Source: Alphaproteobacteria bacterium (GTDB lineage: Bacteria; Pseudomonadota; Alphaproteobacteria; UBA7887). Taken from it: a stretch of DNA of 18,569 nt. The notes beneath the pieces were generated by a model. That model was not told the origin of the DNA. It did not search any database and worked only from the letters and a program-made list of their open reading frames with translations. The position numbers and the translations under genes are program-made. This document shows positions 6,240 to 13,682 of the stretch, piece by piece. Where the stretch lies: the NCBI GenBank assembly GCA_028289725.1, contig JANQOH010000018.1, positions 1 to 18,569 of the forward strand, read 5' to 3'. How positions within the stretch are numbered: the first letter of the stretch is position 1; the number at the start of each line of letters is the position of its first letter.

Positions 6240-7298
6240 ATGGCAAGCACGCAAAGCGAGCGGCGGATCAAAATCGGTGTCTTGGGCGCCAGCGGCTACA
6301 CCGGTGCGGAGACCCTGCGGTTGGCGGCGCGACATCCGAACATCGAGATAGCCGCGCTCACGGCCGACCGGCGCGCGGGCGAGCCGATCGCGTCGGTCTT
6401 TCCGCATTTGGGCGGTCTCGACTTGCCGACGCTTACCAAACTCGATGCGGTGGCGTGGGACACGCTTGAGGCGGTTTTCTGCTGCTTGCCGCACGCGACG
6501 ACGCAGGAAGTGGTCGCCGGGCTGCCGGCTCATTTGAAAGTCATCGATCTGTCCGCTGATTTCCGGCTGCGGGATACCGCGACTTATGCCGAATGGTATG
6601 GCCACGAACATCTCGCACCGCATTTGCAGGACAGCGCCGTTTATGGCCTCACGGAGTGGGCCCGCGACGCGTTGGCTGACACGCGCCTTGCGGCCTGTCC
6701 GGGCTGCTATCCGACCGGCGCGCTGCTGCCATTGCTACCGCTGTTGCGCGATGGCTTGATCGACCCCGATGACATCATCATTGACTCGAAATCGGGCGTC
6801 ACCGGTGCTGGACGCGCGCCGAAAGAAGCCATGCTGTTTGGCGAGGTTTCGGAAGGCGTGAACGCCTATGGCATTGCGCATCACCGGCACACACCGGAGA
6901 TGGAGCAAGAACTCAGCGTTGCCGCCGACGCGCCCATCAAGATTTCATTCACGCCGCATCTGCTGCCGATGAACCGCGGCATCTTGTCGACAATCTACGT
7001 AAAGATGGCGAATGGCGGCGGTTCGACAGAGTTACGGCAAAGTCTGTTGAAGGCCTATGCCGACGCACCGTTCGTCCGCGTCGTGCCGCAAGGCCAAGCG
7101 CCGGCGACGCGGCACGTTCGTGGCTCCAATCACTGCTTGATTGGCGTATTCGACGACCGGGTGGCGGGACGCGCGCTCGTCATCTCGGCCATCGACAACC
7201 TCGTCAAAGGCTCGTCCGGCCAAGCGATCCAAAATTTCAATCTGATGTTTGGACTGCCCGAAACGGCTGGGCTCGAACAGGAACCGCTGTTCCCTTAG
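6240..7298 (+). CDS. argC: N-acetyl-gamma-glutamyl-phosphate reductase
   Basis: ArgC reduces N-acetylglutamyl-5-phosphate to the semialdehyde with NADPH, the third step of arginine synthesis, in the cytoplasm. The 352 residues show the N-terminal Rossmann glycine motif VLGASGYTGAE (about 14-24), the strand VIDLSADFRLRD (101-112) and the catalytic site ACPGCYPTGALLPL with nucleophile Cys156. The substrate-binding segment SKSGVTGAGR and the HRHTPEM block follow. The length is that of the type 1 family. The start is set by GAGGAG 8 bases upstream. It stands alone after the rpsI terminator and converges with the short-chain dehydrogenase, the two stops being only 17 bases apart. rpsI-argC adjacency is common in alphaproteobacteria. 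Confidence 0.97.
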   Translation: MASTQSERRIKIGVLGASGYTGAETLRLAARHPNIEIAALTADRRAGEPIASVFPHLGGLDLPTLTKLDAVAWDTLEAVFCCLPHATTQEVVAGLPAHLKVIDLSADFRLRDTATYAEWYGHEHLAPHLQDSAVYGLTEWARDALADTRLAACPGCYPTGALLPLLPLLRDGLIDPDDIIIDSKSGVTGAGRAPKEAMLFGEVSEGVNAYGIAHHRHTPEMEQELSVAADAPIKISFTPHLLPMNRGILSTIYVKMANGGGSTELRQSLLKAYADAPFVRVVPQGQAPATRHVRGSNHCLIGVFDDRVAGRALVISAIDNLVKGSSGQAIQNFNLMFGLPETAGLEQEPLFP

Positions 7299-7318
7299 AG
7301 CACTAATAATTAGCTCTA
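7296..7318. terminator. Shared inverted repeat over two convergent stop codons
   Basis: TAGAGC (7296-7301) and GCTCTA (7313-7318) form a 6-bp perfect stem around an 11-nt AT-rich loop. The left arm begins with the argC stop TAG; the right arm ends with the complement of the dehydrogenase stop. It could end transcription weakly from both sides, but there is no long T-run on either strand. Confidence 0.3.
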
Positions 7319-8065
7319 CACGTGCTGGCCGCCGTTTACGTGGATTTCGGCGCCGTTGACGTAGCTCGATTGGTCGGTGCACAGGTAGTAGATCGTGCGC
7401 GCGACTTCCTCGGGCGTGCCGAGCCGTCCCATGGGGATTTCCGGGAGCAATTGTTCTTCGGTGCCGGGCGATAGAATACTCGTCTTGATCTCGCCAGGGG
7501 CGATGGCATTGACGCGGATGCCGTGGCGGCCGAAATCCGCGGCCATTTCTCGGGTCAGTGAGGCGAGGGCGGCTTTCGACGTCGCGTAAGCCGTGCCGGC
7601 AAATGGGTGGACACGGCTGCCGGCGATCGACGTGACATTGACCACCGCGCCGCCGGCCAGTTTCAGTTCTTCGAACAAGCCGCGCGCGAGCGCGATCGGC
7701 GCGAAAAAATTGACCCGGAACACATGCCGCCAATCGGCCATGCTGGTGGTCAGGCTGTCCAGGCGCTCACCATCGTCACTTTTAATCGAGATACCAGCAT
7801 TGTTGACAAGAGCGTGAAGCGGTTCGCCATTCAGCATACGGCGCAGTTCGGCGACACGCTCCTCCAGTGTCTCGGCGTCACTCAGGTCGATCTGAAGGTG
7901 ATCCTCAGGGCCTGCCTCCCAAGGACAGTCCTCGGGGAAGGCGTGGCGCGAGCATGTGATCACGCGCCAGCCGGCGCTGGAAAACCGTTTGACGGTGGCA
8001 TGGCCGATGCCGCGGCTTGCGCCGGTCAACACCAGGGTCTTACGTGGTTCGTTGGGCAGGGCCAT
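7316..8065 (-). CDS. Short-chain dehydrogenase/reductase (classical SDR)
   Basis: A 249-residue cytoplasmic NAD(P)-dependent oxidoreductase. Motifs in order: cofactor-binding TGASRGIG (14-21), a basic residue after strand 2 (R40) that favours NADP(H), NNAG (88-91), a structural Asn in VNF (N119), Ser146, and the catalytic YATSK (Y160, K164). The end SYVNGAEIHVNGGQ is typical of classical SDRs. ATG 8063-8065 has AGGTGA 5 bases upstream. It starts 52 bases after the phaC stop on the same strand, so it is probably co-transcribed with the PHA synthase. That raises the idea of a 3-ketoacyl-CoA reductase supplying hydroxyacyl-CoA, but it does not closely resemble PhaB and the substrate is left open. 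Confidence 0.93.
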   Translation of the reverse strand: MALPNEPRKTLVLTGASRGIGHATVKRFSSAGWRVITCSRHAFPEDCPWEAGPEDHLQIDLSDAETLEERVAELRRMLNGEPLHALVNNAGISIKSDDGERLDSLTTSMADWRHVFRVNFFAPIALARGLFEELKLAGGAVVNVTSIAGSRVHPFAGTAYATSKAALASLTREMAADFGRHGIRVNAIAPGEIKTSILSPGTEEQLLPEIPMGRLGTPEEVARTIYYLCTDQSSYVNGAEIHVNGGQHV

Positions 8066-8117
8066 TCACATCACCTAGTAGCGGCACGGGGCGTCTCAGC
8101 CGGCCTATATCGGCATT

Positions 8118-9908
8118 CTATTTGGCCTTTTCCATAACATAAGCGCCAGGCGCGGGCACAATTGGCTTGAGCTTTCCGTCGCCTGGTGCGCGCGCCGGCA
8201 CCTTTTTGCCGGCATGACGTGACTGCCACTTGTGCCAATCTTCCCACCAGGAACCGTCGTGCTCAGTCGCGTTTTTCAGCCAAGTCTCCGGAGATTTGGG
8301 CTTCTTGCTGTTCGTCCAGAAGGGGTATTTCGCACTCGCCGGCGAATTGGTAATGCCGGCAATGTGGCCCGAGCCGCCGAGCACGAAATGCACCGGCCCA
8401 CCGTACAGTTGCGTCGCCGCATAGCACGATTGCCACGGCGCGATATGATCTTCCTTCGTGGCCAGGATGTAGACCGGCGTTTCGATCTTGCCGAGATCGA
8501 GTTTCTGCCCGGCCAGCTCGATTCCACCAGACTCTCGAAGCGCATTTGCTTGGTACATATTGCGCAAATAGAACGAGTGCATCTTGGCCGGCATGCGCGT
8601 CGAATCCGCGTTCCAATACAAGAGATCGAAGGGGAACGGGTCTTTACCAAGCAAATAATTGTTCACCACAAACGACCAAATCAGGTCATTCGCACGCAGC
8701 ATATTGAACGTGTTGGACATGGCCGACGCGTCAAGAACGCCGCCTTTTTCCTGCATCCGTTCTTCAAGCGACTCGATCTGCTCCTGGTCAATGAAAACGC
8801 CAAGTTCTCCAGGGTCGGAGAAATCGACCAAACTTGCCATGAAGGTGGCCGACTTGACGCGTTTGTCGCCGATGGCCGCGAGATAGGCGAGGGTGCAGGC
8901 GAGCAATGTGCCGCCCAGGCAGAGCGCAAGCGTGACGACCTCGCTTTCGCCGGTGGCTTTTTCGATGGCGTCAAGCGCGGCCACCGGGCCTTCGAGCATG
9001 TAGTCGTCGAAGCTCTTCTCAGCGAGTTTTTCGTCCGGGTTCACCCACGAGATCATGAACACCGTGTAGCCCTGGTCGGTCGCCCATTTGACTAAGGAGT
9101 TCTTCGGCCGGAGATCCAGGATGTAGAACTTGTTGATCCACGGCGGCACCATGAGCAGCGGGCGCTTGTGCACGTTCTTGGTCGATGGCGCGTATTGAAT
9201 CAGCTCCATCATGTCGTTTCGGAAAACGACCTCGCCGGGTGATGCAGCGACGTCCTTGCCGACCTCGAACGCATCCATGTCGGTCATGGTGATTTTGAGC
9301 TCGCCGTCGCCGCGCTCCATATCGCGCAGCAAATTGTCGAGCCCGCGCACCAGATTCTCGCCTTTGCTTTCGATCGTTTCGCGCAGCACTTCGGGATTGG
9401 TCATCAAGAAATTCGTCGGCGCCAACGCGTCCGCGAACTGGCGCGTGTAGAAGGAGACTTTCTTGGCGGTCTTTTTGTCGAGGCCCTCGACCTCTTGCAC
9501 CGTGTCCTGCATCCATTGCGCGGTCAGCAAATAGGATTGCTTGATGTAGTCGAACAAAGCGTTTTCTTGCCAAGCCGGATCGCGAAATCGGCGATCATCC
9601 GTCGTCGGCGCCGCAATAGGATCGGCCTGGCCACCATGTCCGAGCATGCGCCCGGTCGTCTGCTGCCAGAGTTTCATATGGCTTTGCCACAGGTTCATTT
9701 GATCCTGCATCAGCTTCGCCGGATCGCTCATCATCTGAGATGTCATCGCCATGAAGGCGCCGAACATATTGGTCGGGTCGCCGAGTTGGGCCGGTCCCTG
9801 CGCATTCCGGTCAAGGAAAGCCTGCATGACGGATTGGCTGCGTTCGGCAATGCGTTGCCAATTCTTGGCCAACTCCGCCGCTTTTTCTGTCGTTTCGGTA
9901 TGGTTCAT
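8118..9908 (-). CDS. phaC: Class I poly(3-hydroxyalkanoate) polymerase
   Basis: PhaC polymerises (R)-3-hydroxyacyl-CoA into storage polyester on the surface of PHA granules. The 596 residues match class I length. The N-terminal PhaC region (about 60-240) is followed by the alpha/beta-hydrolase core: VPPWINKFYILDLRP (255-269), GYTVFMISWVNP, the nucleophile in LALCLGGTLLA (Cys330), the Asp in ATKEDHIAPW (D487) and the His in GGSGHIAGI (H515). The end PAPGAYV is typical of class I. The first position of the usual GxCxGG box is Ala328 instead of Gly. ATG 9906-9908 is chosen because GGAG lies 8 bases upstream and homology begins there; the frame runs open to 9977. It is divergent from the lipoprotein gene and probably leads an operon with the SDR. 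Confidence 0.96.
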   Translation of the reverse strand: MNHTETTEKAAELAKNWQRIAERSQSVMQAFLDRNAQGPAQLGDPTNMFGAFMAMTSQMMSDPAKLMQDQMNLWQSHMKLWQQTTGRMLGHGGQADPIAAPTTDDRRFRDPAWQENALFDYIKQSYLLTAQWMQDTVQEVEGLDKKTAKKVSFYTRQFADALAPTNFLMTNPEVLRETIESKGENLVRGLDNLLRDMERGDGELKITMTDMDAFEVGKDVAASPGEVVFRNDMMELIQYAPSTKNVHKRPLLMVPPWINKFYILDLRPKNSLVKWATDQGYTVFMISWVNPDEKLAEKSFDDYMLEGPVAALDAIEKATGESEVVTLALCLGGTLLACTLAYLAAIGDKRVKSATFMASLVDFSDPGELGVFIDQEQIESLEERMQEKGGVLDASAMSNTFNMLRANDLIWSFVVNNYLLGKDPFPFDLLYWNADSTRMPAKMHSFYLRNMYQANALRESGGIELAGQKLDLGKIETPVYILATKEDHIAPWQSCYAATQLYGGPVHFVLGGSGHIAGITNSPASAKYPFWTNSKKPKSPETWLKNATEHDGSWWEDWHKWQSRHAGKKVPARAPGDGKLKPIVPAPGAYVMEKAK

Positions 9909-10082
9909 TCGCGTGGCTCCGCCAGTCCCGGATATTGGCTCACCCGATTCGCATTCTTGCTCAACAGGCGTCCTCAATGGTCGGGTCTAATTGCTTGTTT
10001 CGGCACCTCTTTGATATAGACTGCGACCGGCACCGTCGTCCGCGCGTGGGGGCGCGCCCGGCGGGCCGAAGGGGCGCTATTC

Positions 10083-10185
10083 TTGCGGCAATTCGATGCA
10101 AGCGCCCAAATGGCTCGTCTTCATATAACTAGAGCGTTACCGAATCATGGTCTCTCTTAATCTTTGCGGCAATGGCCTGCAAGCG
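10083..10185. repeat. Two copies of a 22-base bipartite element before the lipoprotein gene
   Basis: TTGCGGCAAT, four variable bases, TGCAAGCG occurs at 10083-10104 and again at 10164-10185, with the same spacing and no mismatch in the 18 fixed positions. The first half holds the palindrome TTGC-G-GCAA, and the first copy also contains CTTGC/GCAAG. A possible -10 box (TATAAC, 10124-10129) lies between the copies. This is the arrangement of a paired operator, in the region between divergent phaC and the lipoprotein gene. Confidence 0.5.
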
Positions 10186-11097
10186 GGATCGGCTGATTTG
10201 CGGCGTATTTTGGCGTTTGCTTCGGCGATCTTGCTGGTGTCCATATCGGGCTGTTCGGCCGTTCCGGATGAGCTTAATCCGGTTGAATGGGCGAATGACC
10301 TGGATGCGTATTTGAGCGGCGAGGAAGTGGAGACAGATCCGGACCTCGCGGCGCGAATCGAGGCCGAACGCGCGTTGCCGGTTCCCGGTGCCGACCAAGA
10401 TTTCCCAAAACTTTCGTCCGTGCCAGGTCGGGCGCCGGCGATTACATCGCAAGACGAACGGTCTGAGATTACCAAGCAACTCCAAAATGACCGGGAAGAG
10501 ACGCAGTACACCGATGACGGGGTGCCCGTACCCAAGGTCACCAGCACGCCTGCATCATCAACACCAGATGCTGTCGGGGGGCCGGATGCGCGCTTAACGC
10601 CGCAGTCCGGCAACCGCGGACCAGCGGTCGCTGCCGCTCCTATCGTGCAGAATGTCGGACTGCAATCGCCGCCGCGTTTCACGGAAACAGAAATGGCGCA
10701 GTTGGCTTGGGCCGGCGATCTGGACGGATTGGTCCACGCTGCGGTGATCTATTACGGTAACGGATCGGCCAGGCTTTCGCGGCGAGACAAAGACGTGTTG
10801 CGCCAAGTCGCGGAAGTACAGAAACGCGAAAACGCGATCGTGCGAGTGGTCGGCCACGCGAGTTTAGGGGCTGGGTCGAGCGATCCGGCGAAAACCAAGA
10901 TCGTCAATTTCGAGATCGCGTATGATCGTGCCCGCGTTGTTGCCGACGAACTGATTCGGCTCGGCGTGCCACAGGACTATCTGTTTGTGGCGTCTGCCTC
11001 CGATACGAAGCCGGCCTATTCCGAATCAACACCAAGTGGCGCCGCCGCGAATCGGCGTACCGACATTTATTTTGAATACCAACGGTCACCCGCCTAA
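10147..11097 (+). CDS. OmpA-like outer-membrane lipoprotein
   Basis: An exported lipoprotein of 316 residues as drawn. A hydrophobic segment (about 21-33) ends in the lipobox ISGC with acylated Cys36; Ser at +2 favours the outer membrane. Next come NPVEWANDL, a DFPKLSSVPGRAP segment and a Pro/Ala/Thr/Ser-rich linker (about 125-175). The C-terminal OmpA-like domain (about 198-312) contains VRVVGHAS, YDRARVVADELIRLGV and ANRRTDI. Such domains bind peptidoglycan, but the Asp usual in GHTD is Ser239 here. The ATG at 10147 has no ribosome site. TTG 10198 would give a textbook signal peptide (MRRILAFASAILLVSISGC) and is my preferred start; the ATG is kept for outer coordinates. The aminotransferase follows after 33 bases. 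Confidence 0.9.
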   Translation: MVSLNLCGNGLQAGSADLRRILAFASAILLVSISGCSAVPDELNPVEWANDLDAYLSGEEVETDPDLAARIEAERALPVPGADQDFPKLSSVPGRAPAITSQDERSEITKQLQNDREETQYTDDGVPVPKVTSTPASSTPDAVGGPDARLTPQSGNRGPAVAAAPIVQNVGLQSPPRFTETEMAQLAWAGDLDGLVHAAVIYYGNGSARLSRRDKDVLRQVAEVQKRENAIVRVVGHASLGAGSSDPAKTKIVNFEIAYDRARVVADELIRLGVPQDYLFVASASDTKPAYSESTPSGAAANRRTDIYFEYQRSPA

Positions 11098-11130
11098 GCG
11101 CGGGGCGATCCACGGCTGAATAGCAGCTAC

Positions 11131-12351
11131 ATGACTGACGAATTTGAACGCATCCGGCGGTTGCCGCCCTACGTCTTTGCCGAAGTCAATGAAATGAAGC
11201 AACGCGCCCGGGCCCAGGGGCGCGACATCATCGATTTCGGCATGGGCAATCCCGATTCCCCGACGCCGGATCACATTGTCGAGAAACTGGTGGAAACGGT
11301 GCGCAAGCCGCGGACGCACCGTTATTCGAACTCGCGGGGCATCCCCGGATTGCGTCGTGCCATGGCCGCCTATTATCAGCGCCGCTTTGGCATCGATCTC
11401 GATCCTCAGTCCGAAATCATCACTACATTGGGATCGAAAGAGGGATTGGCCAACCTGGCATCGGCGATGGCGGCGCCCGGTGACATAATTTTGTCGCCGA
11501 ATCCGAGCTATCCCATACACCCGTACGGTTTCGTGATCGCCGGCGCCGCTGTCCAGCATGTGCGGTGCGGGCCCAACATCGACTATTTGGATGAGTTACG
11601 TCGCGCCGTGGCGGCAAGTCCGCGCAAGCCGAAGGCCATGGTACTGAATTTTCCGAACAACCCGACTGCCCAACTGGTCGATCTCGCATTCTATGAGAAG
11701 GTCGTTGCGTTCGCGAAGCAGGAGCAAATCTACATTCTCTCGGACCTGGCCTACGCCGAGATCTACTTCGATGTCGAACCACCGCCGTCGATCCTGCAAA
11801 TTCCGGAGGCACGCGATATCGCGGTTGAGTTCACGTCGCTCAGCAAGACCTATTCGATGCCTGGTTGGCGAATCGGATTCGCCGCCGGCAACAAGCGTCT
11901 GATTCAGGCCTTGGGGCGCATCAAGTCGTATCTTGACTATGGCGCGTTTACGCCCATCCAAGTCGCCGCCGCGGCGGCCTTGAATGGTCCGCAAGAGTGC
12001 GTCGACGAAATCCGAAATCGATACAAAGAGCGTCGCGACGTGCTCGTCGAGAGTTTCGCGGCAGCTGGCTGGGATGTCCCAAGCCCCGACGCAACCATGT
12101 TTGCGTGGGCGCCGATACCGGCGGCCTGGCAAACCGTCGGCTCTTTGGAGTTTGCGAAACGCTTGCTGGCCGAGGCCGAAGTTGCGGTTTCACCGGGAAT
12201 TGGATTTGGAGAGTATGGCGAAGGATATGTCCGGATCGCATTGGTCGAGAATCGTCAGCGCATCCGGCAGGCCGCGCGGAATATCAAATCGTTCTTGGCC
12301 AGTGCCGACCCCTTGGCGGCCGACGAGGCGCAGCAAGCGGTGTCGCGATGA
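11131..12351 (+). CDS. alaC: PLP-dependent aminotransferase, AlaC / LL-diaminopimelate type (class I/II)
   Basis: A fold-type I aminotransferase of 406 residues. Seen: the N-terminal IDFGMGNPDSPTP (34-46), HRYSNSRGIPGLRRA (63-77), the PLP phosphate region TLGSKEGLANL, NFPNNPTAQ (173-181), the PLP-contacting SDLAYAEIYF (204-213) and the Schiff-base lysine K239 in SLSKTYSMPGWRIGF. The C-terminal carboxylate Arg lies in the GEGYVRIAL region. The family is annotated as glutamate-pyruvate (alanine) aminotransferase AlaC or LL-diaminopimelate aminotransferase; the latter would fit a neighbour acting in the aspartate pathway. Its TGA overlaps the hom ATG (ATGA, 12348-12351), so the two are translationally coupled. 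Only a weak purine stretch precedes the start. The exact substrate is not settled by the sequence. Confidence 0.93.
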   Translation: MTDEFERIRRLPPYVFAEVNEMKQRARAQGRDIIDFGMGNPDSPTPDHIVEKLVETVRKPRTHRYSNSRGIPGLRRAMAAYYQRRFGIDLDPQSEIITTLGSKEGLANLASAMAAPGDIILSPNPSYPIHPYGFVIAGAAVQHVRCGPNIDYLDELRRAVAASPRKPKAMVLNFPNNPTAQLVDLAFYEKVVAFAKQEQIYILSDLAYAEIYFDVEPPPSILQIPEARDIAVEFTSLSKTYSMPGWRIGFAAGNKRLIQALGRIKSYLDYGAFTPIQVAAAAALNGPQECVDEIRNRYKERRDVLVESFAAAGWDVPSPDATMFAWAPIPAAWQTVGSLEFAKRLLAEAEVAVSPGIGFGEYGEGYVRIALVENRQRIRQAARNIKSFLASADPLAADEAQQAVSR

Positions 12352-13637
12352 CTGAGCCTCTCAAAGTCGCCGTGGCCGGACTGGGGACCGTCGGCGCGGG
12401 GACGGTCAAGATCTTGCGCGACAATCATGATTTATTGGCGGCGCGCTGCGGCCGAGGATTCGCGTTGGTCGCGGTGTCAGCGCGCGACCGGACCCGCGAC
12501 CGCGGCGTTGATCTTGGCGATGCCGCCTGGATCGATAATGCCGCCGCGTTGGCGGACACGGACGCTGAGGTCGTGATCGAGCTAATCGGCGGTTCGGATG
12601 GACCTGCGCTTGAATTGGTGCGCAACGCCTTGAGCCGCGGCAAGGGTGTGGTGACCGCAAATAAGGCTTTGATCGCACATCACGGCCTTGAGCTTGCAAC
12701 CCTCGCCGAGAAAAATGATGCGCCGCTGACATTCGAAGCCGCCGTCGCCGGTGGTATCCCGATCGTCAAGGCGTTGCGCGAAGGGCTCGCGGCAAACCGC
12801 ATTACACGGGTCTACGGTATCCTTAACGGCACGTGTAATTACATGCTGAGCGACATGCGGGAAACCGGACGCGCTTTTGACACGGTCCTGGAGGAAGCGC
12901 AGGCGCTGGGATATGCCGAGGCCGATCCGAGCTTCGATGTCGACGGCGTGGACGCAGCCCACAAGCTCGCGATCTTGGCCAGCCTGTCGTTTGGTACCCG
13001 CGTCAGTTTTGATGCGGTTCACGTCGAGGGTATTCGACCGATCGATCCCGTCGATATCGAATATGCCGATGAACTCGGCTACCGGATCAAATTGTTGGGG
13101 ATAGCCCGGCTCACGGATGACGGACTGGAGCAGCGCGTCCACCCATGCATGGTGCCGAAAGCAACGCCGATCGCGAGCGTCGAGGGCGTGTTGAACGCCG
13201 TGGTCGGCGAGGGCGACTTTGTTGACACCACCGTTTATGAGGGCCGCGGCGCCGGCGCCGGCCCGACGGCATCGGCGGTGGTCGCCGATTTAGTGGATAT
13301 CGCGCGCGGCAACAGTCTGCCAACATTCTCCGTGCCTGTATCGGCCTTGCGGGACGCCAAACCGGTGCCAATAGACCAACGCGCGGGCGCCTACTATGTG
13401 CGTCTGATGGTGATGGATCGACCAGGCGTAATCGCAGACATCGCGGCGTGCTTGCGGGACCATGCGGTCTCGATGGAAGCGCTGGTGCAGCGCGCCCGCG
13501 CGCCGGAGGAAGCGGTCCCCGTCGTCATGACCACGCATGACGTCGTCGAAGCGTCGATGGCGGCGGCCCTGGTGCAGATTGGCGGCCTCGAATCGGTGGT
13601 CGAGCCACCGCGTATGATCCGAATCGAATCACTGTAA
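12348..13637 (+). CDS. hom: Homoserine dehydrogenase with C-terminal ACT domain
   Basis: Hom reduces aspartate semialdehyde to homoserine with NAD(P)H, the branch point to threonine and methionine. The 429 residues have the Rossmann motif GLGTVG (11-16), TANKAL (103-108), the AAVAGGIPIVK block (131-141) and GILNGTCNYML (157-167). They also have YAEADPSFDVDGVDAAHKLAIL (189-210), which bears the catalytic acid/Lys206 region. An ACT domain at about 348-420 begins YYVRLMVMDRPGVIADIA and is the usual site of threonine feedback. The true start is ATG 12348, inside the aminotransferase stop; the frame is open much further upstream only because the aminotransferase is GC-rich. glpX follows after 45 bases. 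Confidence 0.97.
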   Translation: MTEPLKVAVAGLGTVGAGTVKILRDNHDLLAARCGRGFALVAVSARDRTRDRGVDLGDAAWIDNAAALADTDAEVVIELIGGSDGPALELVRNALSRGKGVVTANKALIAHHGLELATLAEKNDAPLTFEAAVAGGIPIVKALREGLAANRITRVYGILNGTCNYMLSDMRETGRAFDTVLEEAQALGYAEADPSFDVDGVDAAHKLAILASLSFGTRVSFDAVHVEGIRPIDPVDIEYADELGYRIKLLGIARLTDDGLEQRVHPCMVPKATPIASVEGVLNAVVGEGDFVDTTVYEGRGAGAGPTASAVVADLVDIARGNSLPTFSVPVSALRDAKPVPIDQRAGAYYVRLMVMDRPGVIADIAACLRDHAVSMEALVQRARAPEEAVPVVMTTHDVVEASMAAALVQIGGLESVVEPPRMIRIESL

Positions 13638-13682
13638 TCTTGCGCCCAGCAAGGCGGGGCCACCAAAAAGGGGGGATGTGAC

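Noticed and set aside
7316..8065. Naming the SDR phaB
   Set aside because: It shares only general SDR motifs with acetoacetyl-CoA reductases; closeness to phaC is not enough.
11997..12347. A long N-terminal extension of homoserine dehydrogenase inside the aminotransferase gene
   Set aside because: Homology to Hom begins at ATG 12348, and the preceding residues are an out-of-frame reading of the aminotransferase.
13639..13653. CTTGC/GCAAG hairpin between hom and glpX as a terminator
   Set aside because: It has a 5-bp stem and no T-run; the gap is short and glpX has its own strong ribosome site, so read-through is more likely.
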